Below are positions 34,451-42,654 of a stretch of 64,000 nucleotides of DNA, one piece after another. This stretch comes from Clostridium_AD sp050717635. Lineage in GTDB: Bacteria > Bacillota > Clostridia > Clostridiales > Clostridiaceae. The notes below the pieces were generated by a model. The model did not search any database and was not told the DNA's origin. It saw nothing but the letters and a program-made list of their open reading frames with translations. Every line of letters starts with the position of its first letter. The stretch's first letter is position 1. The position numbers and the translations under genes are program-made. Where the stretch lies: assembly GCF_050717635.1 (NCBI RefSeq), contig NZ_JBOITO010000025.1:1-64000 (forward strand). Reading direction: 5' to 3'.

Positions 34451-35479
34451 ATGTTTTTCTATTCGAAATTGAACCTTGGTAAAGAAAAAAATACAATTAG
34501 CAAAGAAATTTTAGGATATTCTTTGATTGGAAAAAAAAGAATAGATGTTATATCTGTATTTTACAATTCTTCTGATATATTGCTTGAAACTATAATTAAA
34601 TATGCCAATGAAAAGAAAAACATGTTGTATATAACTAATGAAGAGAAGCCCAGTATTGATATTATTCACTTTTTAGAAAAATATACTAATTTAGGCGTGG
34701 ATATATGTTATTCCGATTGTGAGTATAACGGGTTAAATGAGTATTTACATATATGCAATTACGAAAATGCGTCAAAACTTTTAGAGAAATTTGATTTGGT
34801 TATTTATAACGATATTAGGAGTTTTCCTAAATACAGCGAATTACAAATAAAAGAAGTATTACTAAAAATGTGCAAAGAGGATGGCACGGCAATAGCTTAT
34901 TCCGTAGAGACTATCCTAAGCGAGTATGCTCCAATTATGTTCCCTCTAAAGAATAATAAAATTCCGATTATAGAACCTAGAATTATAACTACAAGAATAA
35001 ATTTAAGCATTGACATACCACTAGTAGTATATGAATACTTAAAATGGTCAATTATATCTAATAGAAAGGTGATAATTTTTACACCCGATGAAGAAAAAGC
35101 TACAGCGGTATTTCAGTATCTAAGTAACTTTAAAGAGAAGCTAAGTGAAAATCTATTTTTATTTATTAGAAAGAAAAGTCCTGCTGATATTCTAATATCG
35201 TTTATGAAGCAACATAAGGGCATAATAGTAACTAATGATTTTGAAGAAAGTTATCTAGTATTTGATGCAGTTGATGTTATAGTTTACTTTGCGGATGATA
35301 TTAAATTTAATCATAAGCAATTATTATATTTATCAAGTAAGGTTGGAAGAAATGAGAATGTACAAAGGGGAGAAGCGATATTTTTAGCTAATATTGAAAC
35401 TGAAGAAATGGATAAAGCTAGAAGTATGGCTAGAAAATTTAATCAGAAAGCGTGGGACAAAGGATTATTAAATATATAA
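34451..35479 (+). CDS. ComFA-like protein with degenerate helicase motifs
   Basis: 342 residues, upstream of and overlapping comFC by 28 nt, the place of comFA. The layout follows ComFA but the ATPase residues are gone: no GxGKT in the N-terminal half; FDLVIYNDIRSFP (about 114-126) corresponds to the DEVDAFP motif II with DEVD replaced by NDIR; SVET (151-154) replaces TATP; LLYLSSKVGR (291-300) keeps only part of the QIAGRxGR motif VI. ComFA normally drives DNA uptake during transformation. This version should not hydrolyse ATP; it may be a structural partner of ComFC or a decaying gene, though the frame is fully open. Confidence 0.7.
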   Translation: MFFYSKLNLGKEKNTISKEILGYSLIGKKRIDVISVFYNSSDILLETIIKYANEKKNMLYITNEEKPSIDIIHFLEKYTNLGVDICYSDCEYNGLNEYLHICNYENASKLLEKFDLVIYNDIRSFPKYSELQIKEVLLKMCKEDGTAIAYSVETILSEYAPIMFPLKNNKIPIIEPRIITTRINLSIDIPLVVYEYLKWSIISNRKVIIFTPDEEKATAVFQYLSNFKEKLSENLFLFIRKKSPADILISFMKQHKGIIVTNDFEESYLVFDAVDVIVYFADDIKFNHKQLLYLSSKVGRNENVQRGEAIFLANIETEEMDKARSMARKFNQKAWDKGLLNI

Positions 35480-36132
35480 AAAACATACTTTATTGTTTAG
35501 CACGACTTATATATTCAGGGGACGAGTGTTGTGTAATCTGTAGTGGATATAGTGAAGAAATCGAACCATTATGTACTAAATGTAGGGAAAAATTGAGGCC
35601 ATGCGAAGATCATTTTTATATAGGGAATAATGATGAAAGGTATCTAGTTTTGTCAGTATTTTACTATTCAAATATTGTAAAAGAGTTAATCATTAGACTT
35701 AAGTATAGAAGTGACTTTATCTGTGGAGAAATTTTGGCTAGGTATATGTTGGAATTTATAAAAGAAAAAAATTTGCAATTTGACTTAATAGCATATGTAC
35801 CTATGACAAAAAGCGCACTGAAAAATAGAGGGTATAACCAAAGTGAGTTTTTAGCAAATTATTTATCGCGGTGGTTAGATATACCAGTTATTTGCAATTT
35901 AATTAAAATTATGGATACGAAGGATCAAATTGGTCTAAATGGTGAAGAGCGGTGGGAAAATATGAAGACCTGCTTTGCAATTGAAGCAAATGATCATATG
36001 ATAAATAAAAAAATACTACTTATTGATGACGTTATAACCACTGGGGCTACTGCGTTTCATTGTGCTAGCAATTTGAAAAAAAGTAAAATAGGCAATGTTT
36101 GCATATTGACTATAGCTAAAAGTAGAGTATAA
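35452..36132 (+). CDS. comFC: ComFC-family phosphoribosyltransferase-like protein
   Basis: 226 residues, start GTG 35452 (start uncertain). N-terminal zinc-finger with CVIC (27-30) and CTKC (41-44), then a phosphoribosyltransferase fold with YVPMTKSALKNRGYNQ and the PRPP loop LLIDDVITTGAT near the C-terminus. In Firmicutes ComFC is part of the DNA-uptake apparatus and binds ComFA; related proteins occur in non-competent bacteria. Overlap with the upstream gene suggests coupled translation. Zinc and PRPP motifs are intact, unlike the degenerate ComFA-like partner. Confidence 0.88.
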   Translation: MGQRIIKYIKNILYCLARLIYSGDECCVICSGYSEEIEPLCTKCREKLRPCEDHFYIGNNDERYLVLSVFYYSNIVKELIIRLKYRSDFICGEILARYMLEFIKEKNLQFDLIAYVPMTKSALKNRGYNQSEFLANYLSRWLDIPVICNLIKIMDTKDQIGLNGEERWENMKTCFAIEANDHMINKKILLIDDVITTGATAFHCASNLKKSKIGNVCILTIAKSRV

Positions 36133-36137
36133 TTCTT

Positions 36138-36385
36138 AGTGTAGTAAGTTAGGTTTGTGGTTGAAAGTCGATGCCAGTCGCAGGCGAAACGATCCACGTA
36201 AGTTAAACAAAGTTTAGTGAGCATGGTGCGGCTTAGAGGTTAGTCCTGCCGCCATAATAGGCGAGAGTGTAAGTAGTGAGAGGTTAAATCCGAGTAGCAA
36301 AAGCTCCAGCAGGCGAGTGTGGGGTCAAAGACCAGGTCAACTAACTTAATATATAAAAACTCCTGATATTATATTAGGAGTTTTT
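36138..36385 (+). ncRNA. raiA-motif RNA with its terminator
   Basis: A ~210-nt region without ORF that is clearly more G+C-rich and structured than its surroundings: outer stem TAAGTTAG (36145-36152)/CTAACTTA (36341-36348), inner conserved-looking blocks GCCAGTCGCAGGCGAAACGA and GGTTAGTCCTGCCGCC, and a strong terminator (AAAAACTCCT/AGGAGTTTTT, 36355-36385). It lies between comFC and hpf (raiA); the raiA motif is known from Firmicutes as a large structured RNA upstream of raiA. RNase P, tmRNA and SRP RNA were ruled out by missing signatures. Function of the RNA class is not settled. Confidence 0.75.
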
Positions 36386-36645
36386 ATATATTAAGACGCA
36401 AAAAATGACTTAATTAATGTAAAAAAAAATATCATAAAATTCAGTTGAAGACAATGTGTAGGATACCTCAATAAACAGGGTAATAATAAGGCATATTGAG
36501 TTATTTTACTTTAAATTGCGTTAATATTATGTGAATTCTAAATTTAGTGGTTGTTTTTTAAGATGAAAAGTAATACAATACTTATAACAACATATAACAT
36601 GCTTTTAATAAAGCAGTATATATACATTAGAGAGGGGCTGTAAGT

Positions 36646-37176
36646 ATGAAAGTTAACGTGATAGGAAAAAATATTGAGATAACAGAAGCCTTGAAAAATA
36701 TTATAGAAAAGAAGATATCCAAATTTGATAGGTATTTTAATCCGGATGTGGAAGCTAAGACGACGCTTAGTGTTCAAAAGAATAGACACACCATAGAAAT
36801 TACAATTCCTTTTAATGGAGTTATTTTAAGGGCAGAAGAGCAAAATGATGATATGTATGCTTCTTTAGACCTTGCTGTTGATAAATTAGAAAGACAAATT
36901 AGAAAACATAAAACAAAATTAGAAAAACGGGCTCATGGAAATTCTCTTAAATTTCAGGGTATTCCCAAATATGAAAATATTGAAGATGATGATGATATCA
37001 AAATAGTAAGGACAAAGAAATTTGCGTTCAAGCCTATGTCAGCAGAAGAAGCAGTACTTCAAATGGAATTAGTTGGTCATAGCTTTTTCGTATATATGAA
37101 TGACGATACTTCAGAGGTTAACGTAGTATATAAAAGAAAAGATGGAAATTATGGTTTGATAGAATCAGAATTCTAA
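36646..37176 (+). CDS. hpf: Ribosome hibernation promoting factor, long form
   Basis: 176 residues. N-terminal domain (about 1-95, KVNVIGKNIEITEALKNIIEKKI) binds the 30S decoding site; the C-terminal domain (about 120-176, FAFKPMSAEEAVLQMELVGHSFFVY) dimerises so that two ribosomes pair into 100S. This is the long HPF of Firmicutes; raiA/yvyD are older names. GAGAGGGG ribosome site. Separated from the structured RNA by ~260 nt, and followed by a strong terminator. Confidence 0.95.
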   Translation: MKVNVIGKNIEITEALKNIIEKKISKFDRYFNPDVEAKTTLSVQKNRHTIEITIPFNGVILRAEEQNDDMYASLDLAVDKLERQIRKHKTKLEKRAHGNSLKFQGIPKYENIEDDDDIKIVRTKKFAFKPMSAEEAVLQMELVGHSFFVYMNDDTSEVNVVYKRKDGNYGLIESEF

Positions 37177-37193
37177 AAAGATATACCAAGTTT

Positions 37194-37234
37194 AAAGGAT
37201 TAAAGTGTGAATATCTACTTTAATCCTTTTTTAA
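37194..37234 (+). terminator. Terminator after hpf
   Basis: Perfect stem AAAGGATTAAAGT/ACTTTAATCCTTT with T-run. Confidence 0.85.
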
Positions 37235-37371
37235 TTTTAAAAAAATATGATATAAAATCATTGAATTTATTTACAAAATTTATGGGAAGTATAAGTTGAA
37301 TAGCTAAGAATTAAGTGATATACTTAACAAGTGTATATTTTAAAGAAAAATGAATTGTGAGGATGAATAGT

Positions 37372-39873
37372 ATGAGACTTTTTGATAAGATGTTTGGTAG
37401 TTATAGTGATAGAGAAATAAAAAAAATAAACGACACTGTAGACATGATTGAAGAACTAGATTCGAAAATGACTAGTTTAAGCGATGAAGAACTTAGAGCA
37501 AAAACAGAAGAATTTAAAACTAGGTTAAATAGTGGAGAGACTTTAGAAGACATATTGCCTGAAGCTTTTGCTGTAGTTAGAGAAGCTTCATGGAGAGTTC
37601 TCAAAATGAAGCATTTTAGAGTACAACTAATTGGTGGTATAATACTTCATCAAGGAAGAATAACTGAAATGAAAACCGGTGAAGGAAAGACTTTAGTGGC
37701 TACACTTCCGTCATATTTGAATGCATTAACAGGAAATGGAGTTCATATAATTACAGTTAATGACTATCTCGCAAAAAGAGATAGAGATGAGATGGGAAGA
37801 ATACACGAATTTTTAGGGATTTCTGTAGGCGTAATAATTCATGATATAGATCCAACTCAAAGAAAAGAGGCATATAATGCAGATATTACATATGGAACAA
37901 ATAATGAATTTGGGTTTGATTATCTAAGAGATAACATGGTTGTTCATAGTGAACAAAAAGTCCAAAGGAAATTAAACTTTGTAATTGTAGATGAGGTCGA
38001 CTCAATATTAATTGATGAAGCTCGAACACCACTTATAATATCTGGAGAAGGAGAAAAATCTACTGATTTCTATAAAGTAGCAGATTATTTTGTAAAAGGG
38101 CTGGTAAAAGAAGCGGATTATTCTATAGATGAGAAAACTTCTTCCGTAATATTATCCGACGAGGGAATAGATAAAGCTGAAAAGTATTTTCATATAGAAA
38201 ATTATGCTGATGCAGAAAATATGGGTGTACAACATCACGTAGTTCAGGCTTTAAAAGCAAACTACATAATGAAAAAAGATAAAGATTACATGGATAAAGA
38301 TGGTGAAGTTATCATTGTGGACGAATTTACTGGAAGACTTATGGAAGGTAGAAGGTATAGTGATGGATTACATCAAGCAATTGAAGCAAAAGAGAGCGTA
38401 AAGATAGAGAAAGAGTCAAAAACACTTGCAACTATTACATTCCAGAACTATTTTAGAATGTACAAAAAATTATCAGGTATGACTGGTACAGCACTTACAG
38501 AAGATGAAGAATTTAGAGAAATATATGGACTAGATGTATTAGTTATACCTACTAATATGCCGCTTACAAGAATTGATAACCCAGATTTAGTTTATAAGAC
38601 TGTAAAAGGTAAATATAAGGCTATAATAGATGAAATAGTTGAAACATATAAGGCAAAACAACCTGTTCTTGTAGGTACTGTAAGTATAGAAAAATCAGAG
38701 CTAATATCTGAGATGCTTAAAAGAAGGGGAATTCCTCATCAAGTACTTAATGCTAAATACCATGAAAGAGAAGCAGAAATAATAGCCCATGCCGGCGCGC
38801 TTGGTATGGTTACCATTGCAACTAACATGGCAGGACGTGGTACAGATATTAAGCTTGAAGAAGGTGTTGTTGCAGCTGGTGGACTTAAGATAATTGGAAC
38901 TGAGAGACATGAATCTAGGCGTATTGATAATCAGCTTAGAGGGCGTTCTGGTCGTCAAGGAGATATAGGAAGCTCTAGGTTTTATATATCACTTGAGGAT
39001 GATTTAATGAGAATATTCGGTTCCGAAAGGCTTCAAGGGGTTGTAGAAAAATTAGGATTAACTGATGAAGATTCTATTGAAAGTAAAATGGTCAGTGGTG
39101 CTATAGAAAGTGCGCAAAAGAAAGTTGAAGGAAATAATTTTGATATAAGAAAAAATGTTGTTAAATATGATGATGTAATGAATCAACAAAGAGAAATAAT
39201 CTATAGACAAAGAACAGAGGTTCTTCAAGGAGAAGACTTAAAAGGACAAATTGAGGAAATGATAAAAGATGTTGTCATAGGTGCAGTTGATTCACATATT
39301 AGTGGACATGAGGAAAGTTTTGAAGAAGAATTATCAAAACTTATTAGCTATATTGAAGAAATATATATGCCCAAAGGTACAGTATCGGTAGATGAGCTTT
39401 CTAAAACTACTGTTGAAGAAATTAAAATAAGTCTTTTGGATATAGCTCAAAAAATGTATGCTGGGAAAGAACAACATTTTGGTGAGCAGCAAATAAGAGA
39501 AGTTGAAAGAGTTATTCTTCTAAGGGTAGTAGATAGTAAGTGGATGGATCATATTGATGATATGGAGCATTTAAAGCAAGGTATTGGGCTTAGAGCTTAC
39601 AAGCAACAAGATCCAACACAAGCGTACCAAATGGAAGGTAGCGACATGTTTGCGGATATGATTGAGACAATTAAGACAGAAACAGTTAAATACTTATTTC
39701 ATGTACAAATTGAGAAAGCACCTGAAAGAGAGATGGTTGCCAAAATTACATCAACAAATCACGATGACTCTCTTAAAAAAGATCCAATAAAAAAGCAAGC
39801 TAAACAAGGAAGAAATGATGAGTGTGCTTGTGGATCAGGGAAAAAATACAAAAACTGCTGCGGTAGGGGATAG
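37372..39873 (+). CDS. secA: Protein translocase ATPase SecA
   Basis: 833 residues from ATG 37372 (GTGAGG 9 nt upstream; in-frame GTG 37357 and ATG 37363 are alternatives). Drives preproteins through SecYEG. Walker A MKTGEGKTLVATLP, DEVDSILIDEARTPLIIS, ATNMAGRGTDIKL, and RRIDNQLRGRSGRQGD are intact. The C-terminus keeps the zinc-binding CACGSGKKYKNCC, which binds SecB-like partners and lipids. Upstream of prfB, the common Firmicute order. Confidence 0.96.
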   Translation: MRLFDKMFGSYSDREIKKINDTVDMIEELDSKMTSLSDEELRAKTEEFKTRLNSGETLEDILPEAFAVVREASWRVLKMKHFRVQLIGGIILHQGRITEMKTGEGKTLVATLPSYLNALTGNGVHIITVNDYLAKRDRDEMGRIHEFLGISVGVIIHDIDPTQRKEAYNADITYGTNNEFGFDYLRDNMVVHSEQKVQRKLNFVIVDEVDSILIDEARTPLIISGEGEKSTDFYKVADYFVKGLVKEADYSIDEKTSSVILSDEGIDKAEKYFHIENYADAENMGVQHHVVQALKANYIMKKDKDYMDKDGEVIIVDEFTGRLMEGRRYSDGLHQAIEAKESVKIEKESKTLATITFQNYFRMYKKLSGMTGTALTEDEEFREIYGLDVLVIPTNMPLTRIDNPDLVYKTVKGKYKAIIDEIVETYKAKQPVLVGTVSIEKSELISEMLKRRGIPHQVLNAKYHEREAEIIAHAGALGMVTIATNMAGRGTDIKLEEGVVAAGGLKIIGTERHESRRIDNQLRGRSGRQGDIGSSRFYISLEDDLMRIFGSERLQGVVEKLGLTDEDSIESKMVSGAIESAQKKVEGNNFDIRKNVVKYDDVMNQQREIIYRQRTEVLQGEDLKGQIEEMIKDVVIGAVDSHISGHEESFEEELSKLISYIEEIYMPKGTVSVDELSKTTVEEIKISLLDIAQKMYAGKEQHFGEQQIREVERVILLRVVDSKWMDHIDDMEHLKQGIGLRAYKQQDPTQAYQMEGSDMFADMIETIKTETVKYLFHVQIEKAPEREMVAKITSTNHDDSLKKDPIKKQAKQGRNDECACGSGKKYKNCCGRG

Positions 39874-39988
39874 TAACGATAGAAAGCAACTTTAAATTTT
39901 GACATAAAAGGGGTGAGCAATTAATTCTTGCTCATTCCTTTTTTTTAGAAGGTCCTTTGAAATAAATAAAATGAGTGAGGTGTATTAA

Positions 39989-41096
39989 TTGATAATACAA
40001 ATGGAACAAATATTAAGTGAAATAACTAAGTTAAAAAGTAACGTAGAAGAAATAAGGGTGTCTCTTTGACATAACATCTATGGAAAAGCAATTAGGGGAG
40101 TTTGAGTTTAAAATGCAGGAAATTAGTTTTTGGGAAGATATTTCTCGGGCACAAGAAGTTACTAAAGAGGCTAAGGGCATTAAAGATAAAATAGATAGAT
40201 TTAATGGAGTAATTAGTAGAATAGAAGATTTAGAAGTGCTTACTGAGTTAAGTCAAGAGGAAGAAGATGATTCTTCTATGGGAGAAATAAAAAGCGAATT
40301 AAGGGAACTCCAGAATGACACCAATAGATTTAGATTAGAAATTTTACTATCTGAGAAATATGATAAAAATAATGCGATTTTAACATTGCATACTGGTGCA
40401 GGTGGAAATGACGCTCAAGATTGGACGGAAATGCTTTATAGAATGTACTCAAGATGGTGTGAAAAAAAGGGATATAAAATAGAAGTTTTAGATTATCAGT
40501 CATCTGATGAGGCAGGTATTAAAGCAGTTACATTAAGAATTATTGGTGAGTTTGCCTATGGATATTTAAAGACTGAAAAGGGAGTGCACAGGCTTGTAAG
40601 AATTTCACCTTATAATTCAAATGGTAAGAGGCAGACATCCTTCGCTTCATGTGAAGTGCTTCCAGAGCTTACTGAAGATCAGGACATTGAGATAAGGCCT
40701 GAAGACCTCAGGGTTGATACATATAGATCAGGAGGCGCTGGAGGGCAACATGTAAATAAAACTGATTCAGCTGTAAGAATTACGCATTTGCCTACAGGCT
40801 TAGTTGTTCAGTGTCAAAATGAGAGAAGCCAGTATAGTAATAAAGACACTGCAATGAAGATGCTAATGGCAAAGCTTTTAGATTTAAAGGAAAGAGCAAA
40901 AAAGGATAAAATAGAAGACTTAACGGGTGATTTAAAAGATAATGGATGGGGGAGCCAGATTAGATCCTATGTATTCCATCCATATAATTTAGTCAAGGAT
41001 CATAGAACTAATACGGAAATGGGAAATGTAGATGCAGTTATGGATGGGGACATTGACATTTTTATTGAGGCGTATCTAAGGCAAATAAATAAATAA
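39989..41096 (+). CDS. prfB: Peptide chain release factor 2, programmed +1 frameshift
   Basis: Starts at TTG 39989 (GAGG 8 nt upstream) and reads 26 codons to CTT TGA at 40064-40069. A +1 shift past the TGA (skip T 40067) continues with GAC ATA ACA to the main frame, ending at 41096; total 368 residues. The site AGGGTGTCTCTTTGAC has the Shine-Dalgarno-like AGGG and CTTTGA of the classic autoregulatory RF2 frameshift. Main part holds GGQ in SGGAGGQHVNKTDSAVRI and the SPF-type tripeptide region. Releases at UGA and UAA. A frame that begins at ATG 40080 would miss the N-terminal domain. Confidence 0.95.
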
Positions 41097-41100
41097 ATAA

Positions 41101-41139
41101 AAAATCCAGTAGAATATAATTATTCTACTGGATTTTTTA
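41101..41139. terminator. Bidirectional terminator between prfB and the M28 gene
   Basis: Perfect 16-bp stem AAAATCCAGTAGAATA/TATTCTACTGGATTTT with 4-nt loop and T-run; separates convergent genes. Confidence 0.9.
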
Positions 41140-41163
41140 TTTATTAGGGGCATTAAATTGTTC

Positions 41164-42510
41164 TTAGAGATTTTCATTGTTAATCTTCCTATAAAGCAAC
41201 GAAAATATAAGGATACTTAGTATAGAGAGTAGGAAACATTCTTTATAATATATAATAATGATGCTATTTTTAAAAGTATATTTTACAATCTCTTTTGAAG
41301 CTACATTATAACATCTTTCAATGGAAGACAAGCTTATATGCTCGAAAGTGTCTTTAGGGGTGTGTATCCTAGTCATATCATTGTCACAGAAAGTTATAGC
41401 ATCAATATTTTCATGCCTAAAGCCATCGTGATCACTAGCATCTTCAAAAAGATAATCAAAAGTTATTTTTTCGGATTTTAAAGTATTTGAAACTGATTCT
41501 ATAAAAGGCGTTTTATCGGTATCTTCTTTTCCACCCATTATGCATAGGGGTACAGCGTTATTGCTTCCAATCATATCAAAATTAAATACTTTACTATCTT
41601 TTATATCATCCTTATATTCTGTGACAAATTGGTTTGAACCTAAACACCCAAACTCTTCTGCGTTAAACCCTAAGAAAAGAATGCTTCGAGAGGGTTTGCC
41701 AAGTGAAGTTAAATACTTACTCATTTCTAGCATGAAGGAAAGACCGGAGGCATTATCTAGAGCACCATTATATATGGTGCCATTTAGATCGGTACCTAGA
41801 TGGTCAAAATGCGCACAGACAATTATTGGTGAGGCAGAGGTATCGCTGCCTTCTAAATAACCCATAACGTTATTTACACTAGTTTCTGAGGTCTCATAAG
41901 GTAAAAGGCAATCAACTATGCAATTGCTTTCTAATAAATTTTTAAGTTTTATAAGCGTTTCTTTAGTAATCATAATATACATGTTATAATTGGAAGTGGA
42001 AATAAAGGAACTTCTAAAGGATAAATCATTATTAGGTGGAACAAAGAACACGAAAGGGCCATCGGCGGTATGAACTTTAAGGGAATCATTGGTTATTTCT
42101 GTAACATTATTTTGCTTGAAGGTTAAATTATTGACTTTGAAGTTTAACATATCTTCTTTAAAATCTTTACTATAAACAAAATCTTCTAATAGATTGCCTT
42201 TTGTATCTCGTACACTTAAATACGGGCTATTTTCAGTTTTCCTAGGGTATAGCACTTTGAAATTTTGAAATTCCTTTCCTTTATAAGGGGAAAGGCCGCT
42301 ATTTTTAAATGACTTGTTAATAAGAATAGCTATTTCTTGATTTTCTAAAGTGCCAGGAAGTCGTCCCTTAAATTGGTCTGAAGAGATATATTTTATGTTT
42401 TGGTACACATTTGTAGCATTGAATCTATATAGGGTATAATATATATGTGAGCTATAATAAAATAATAAAATACAAAGGGTTAGAAAAAAAGAACATATTA
42501 AATTTTTCAT
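41164..42510 (-). CDS. M28-family metallopeptidase, membrane protein
   Basis: 448 residues: an N-terminal helix (about 5-23), a large extracellular domain, and a second helix near the C-terminus (about 425-441). Zinc ligands of M28 aminopeptidases are recognisable: CAHFDHLG, LDNASG, NAEEFG, FNFDMIG and the terminal TRIHTPKD. All ligands appear present, so it should be active outside the cell as an aminopeptidase, in nutrition or envelope turnover. Convergent with prfB; divergent from tex. Substrate unknown. Confidence 0.85.
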   Translation of the reverse strand: MKNLICSFFLTLCILLFYYSSHIYYTLYRFNATNVYQNIKYISSDQFKGRLPGTLENQEIAILINKSFKNSGLSPYKGKEFQNFKVLYPRKTENSPYLSVRDTKGNLLEDFVYSKDFKEDMLNFKVNNLTFKQNNVTEITNDSLKVHTADGPFVFFVPPNNDLSFRSSFISTSNYNMYIMITKETLIKLKNLLESNCIVDCLLPYETSETSVNNVMGYLEGSDTSASPIIVCAHFDHLGTDLNGTIYNGALDNASGLSFMLEMSKYLTSLGKPSRSILFLGFNAEEFGCLGSNQFVTEYKDDIKDSKVFNFDMIGSNNAVPLCIMGGKEDTDKTPFIESVSNTLKSEKITFDYLFEDASDHDGFRHENIDAITFCDNDMTRIHTPKDTFEHISLSSIERCYNVASKEIVKYTFKNSIIIIYYKECFLLSILSILIFSLLYRKINNENL

Positions 42511-42618
42511 ATATCTCTCCTAAAATTTCTATCTTTTATATAAATATGAGTATAGAAATGGTGGTATGATTAAATATGTTAATTTCGCGAAGTAAAATAT
42601 AAATTTGAGAGGAGGACT

Positions 42619-42646
42619 GACTATTTAGTTGTATTGAAAAATAGTC
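42619..42646 (+). promoter_or_regulatory. Hairpin in the tex ribosome-binding region
   Basis: GACTATTT (42619-42626) pairs with AAATAGTC (42639-42646), starting 3 nt after a perfect GGAGG (42611-42615). If it forms, the GGAGG to ATG 42655 distance shrinks from 39 to about 11 nt. Confidence 0.45.
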
Positions 42647-42654
42647 GAAAAAGT

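Noticed and set aside
36130..36360. Structured RNA considered as RNase P, tmRNA, SRP or 6S RNA
   Set aside because: RNase P and tmRNA core sequences and the SRP tetraloop region are absent; position before hpf and layout favour the raiA motif.
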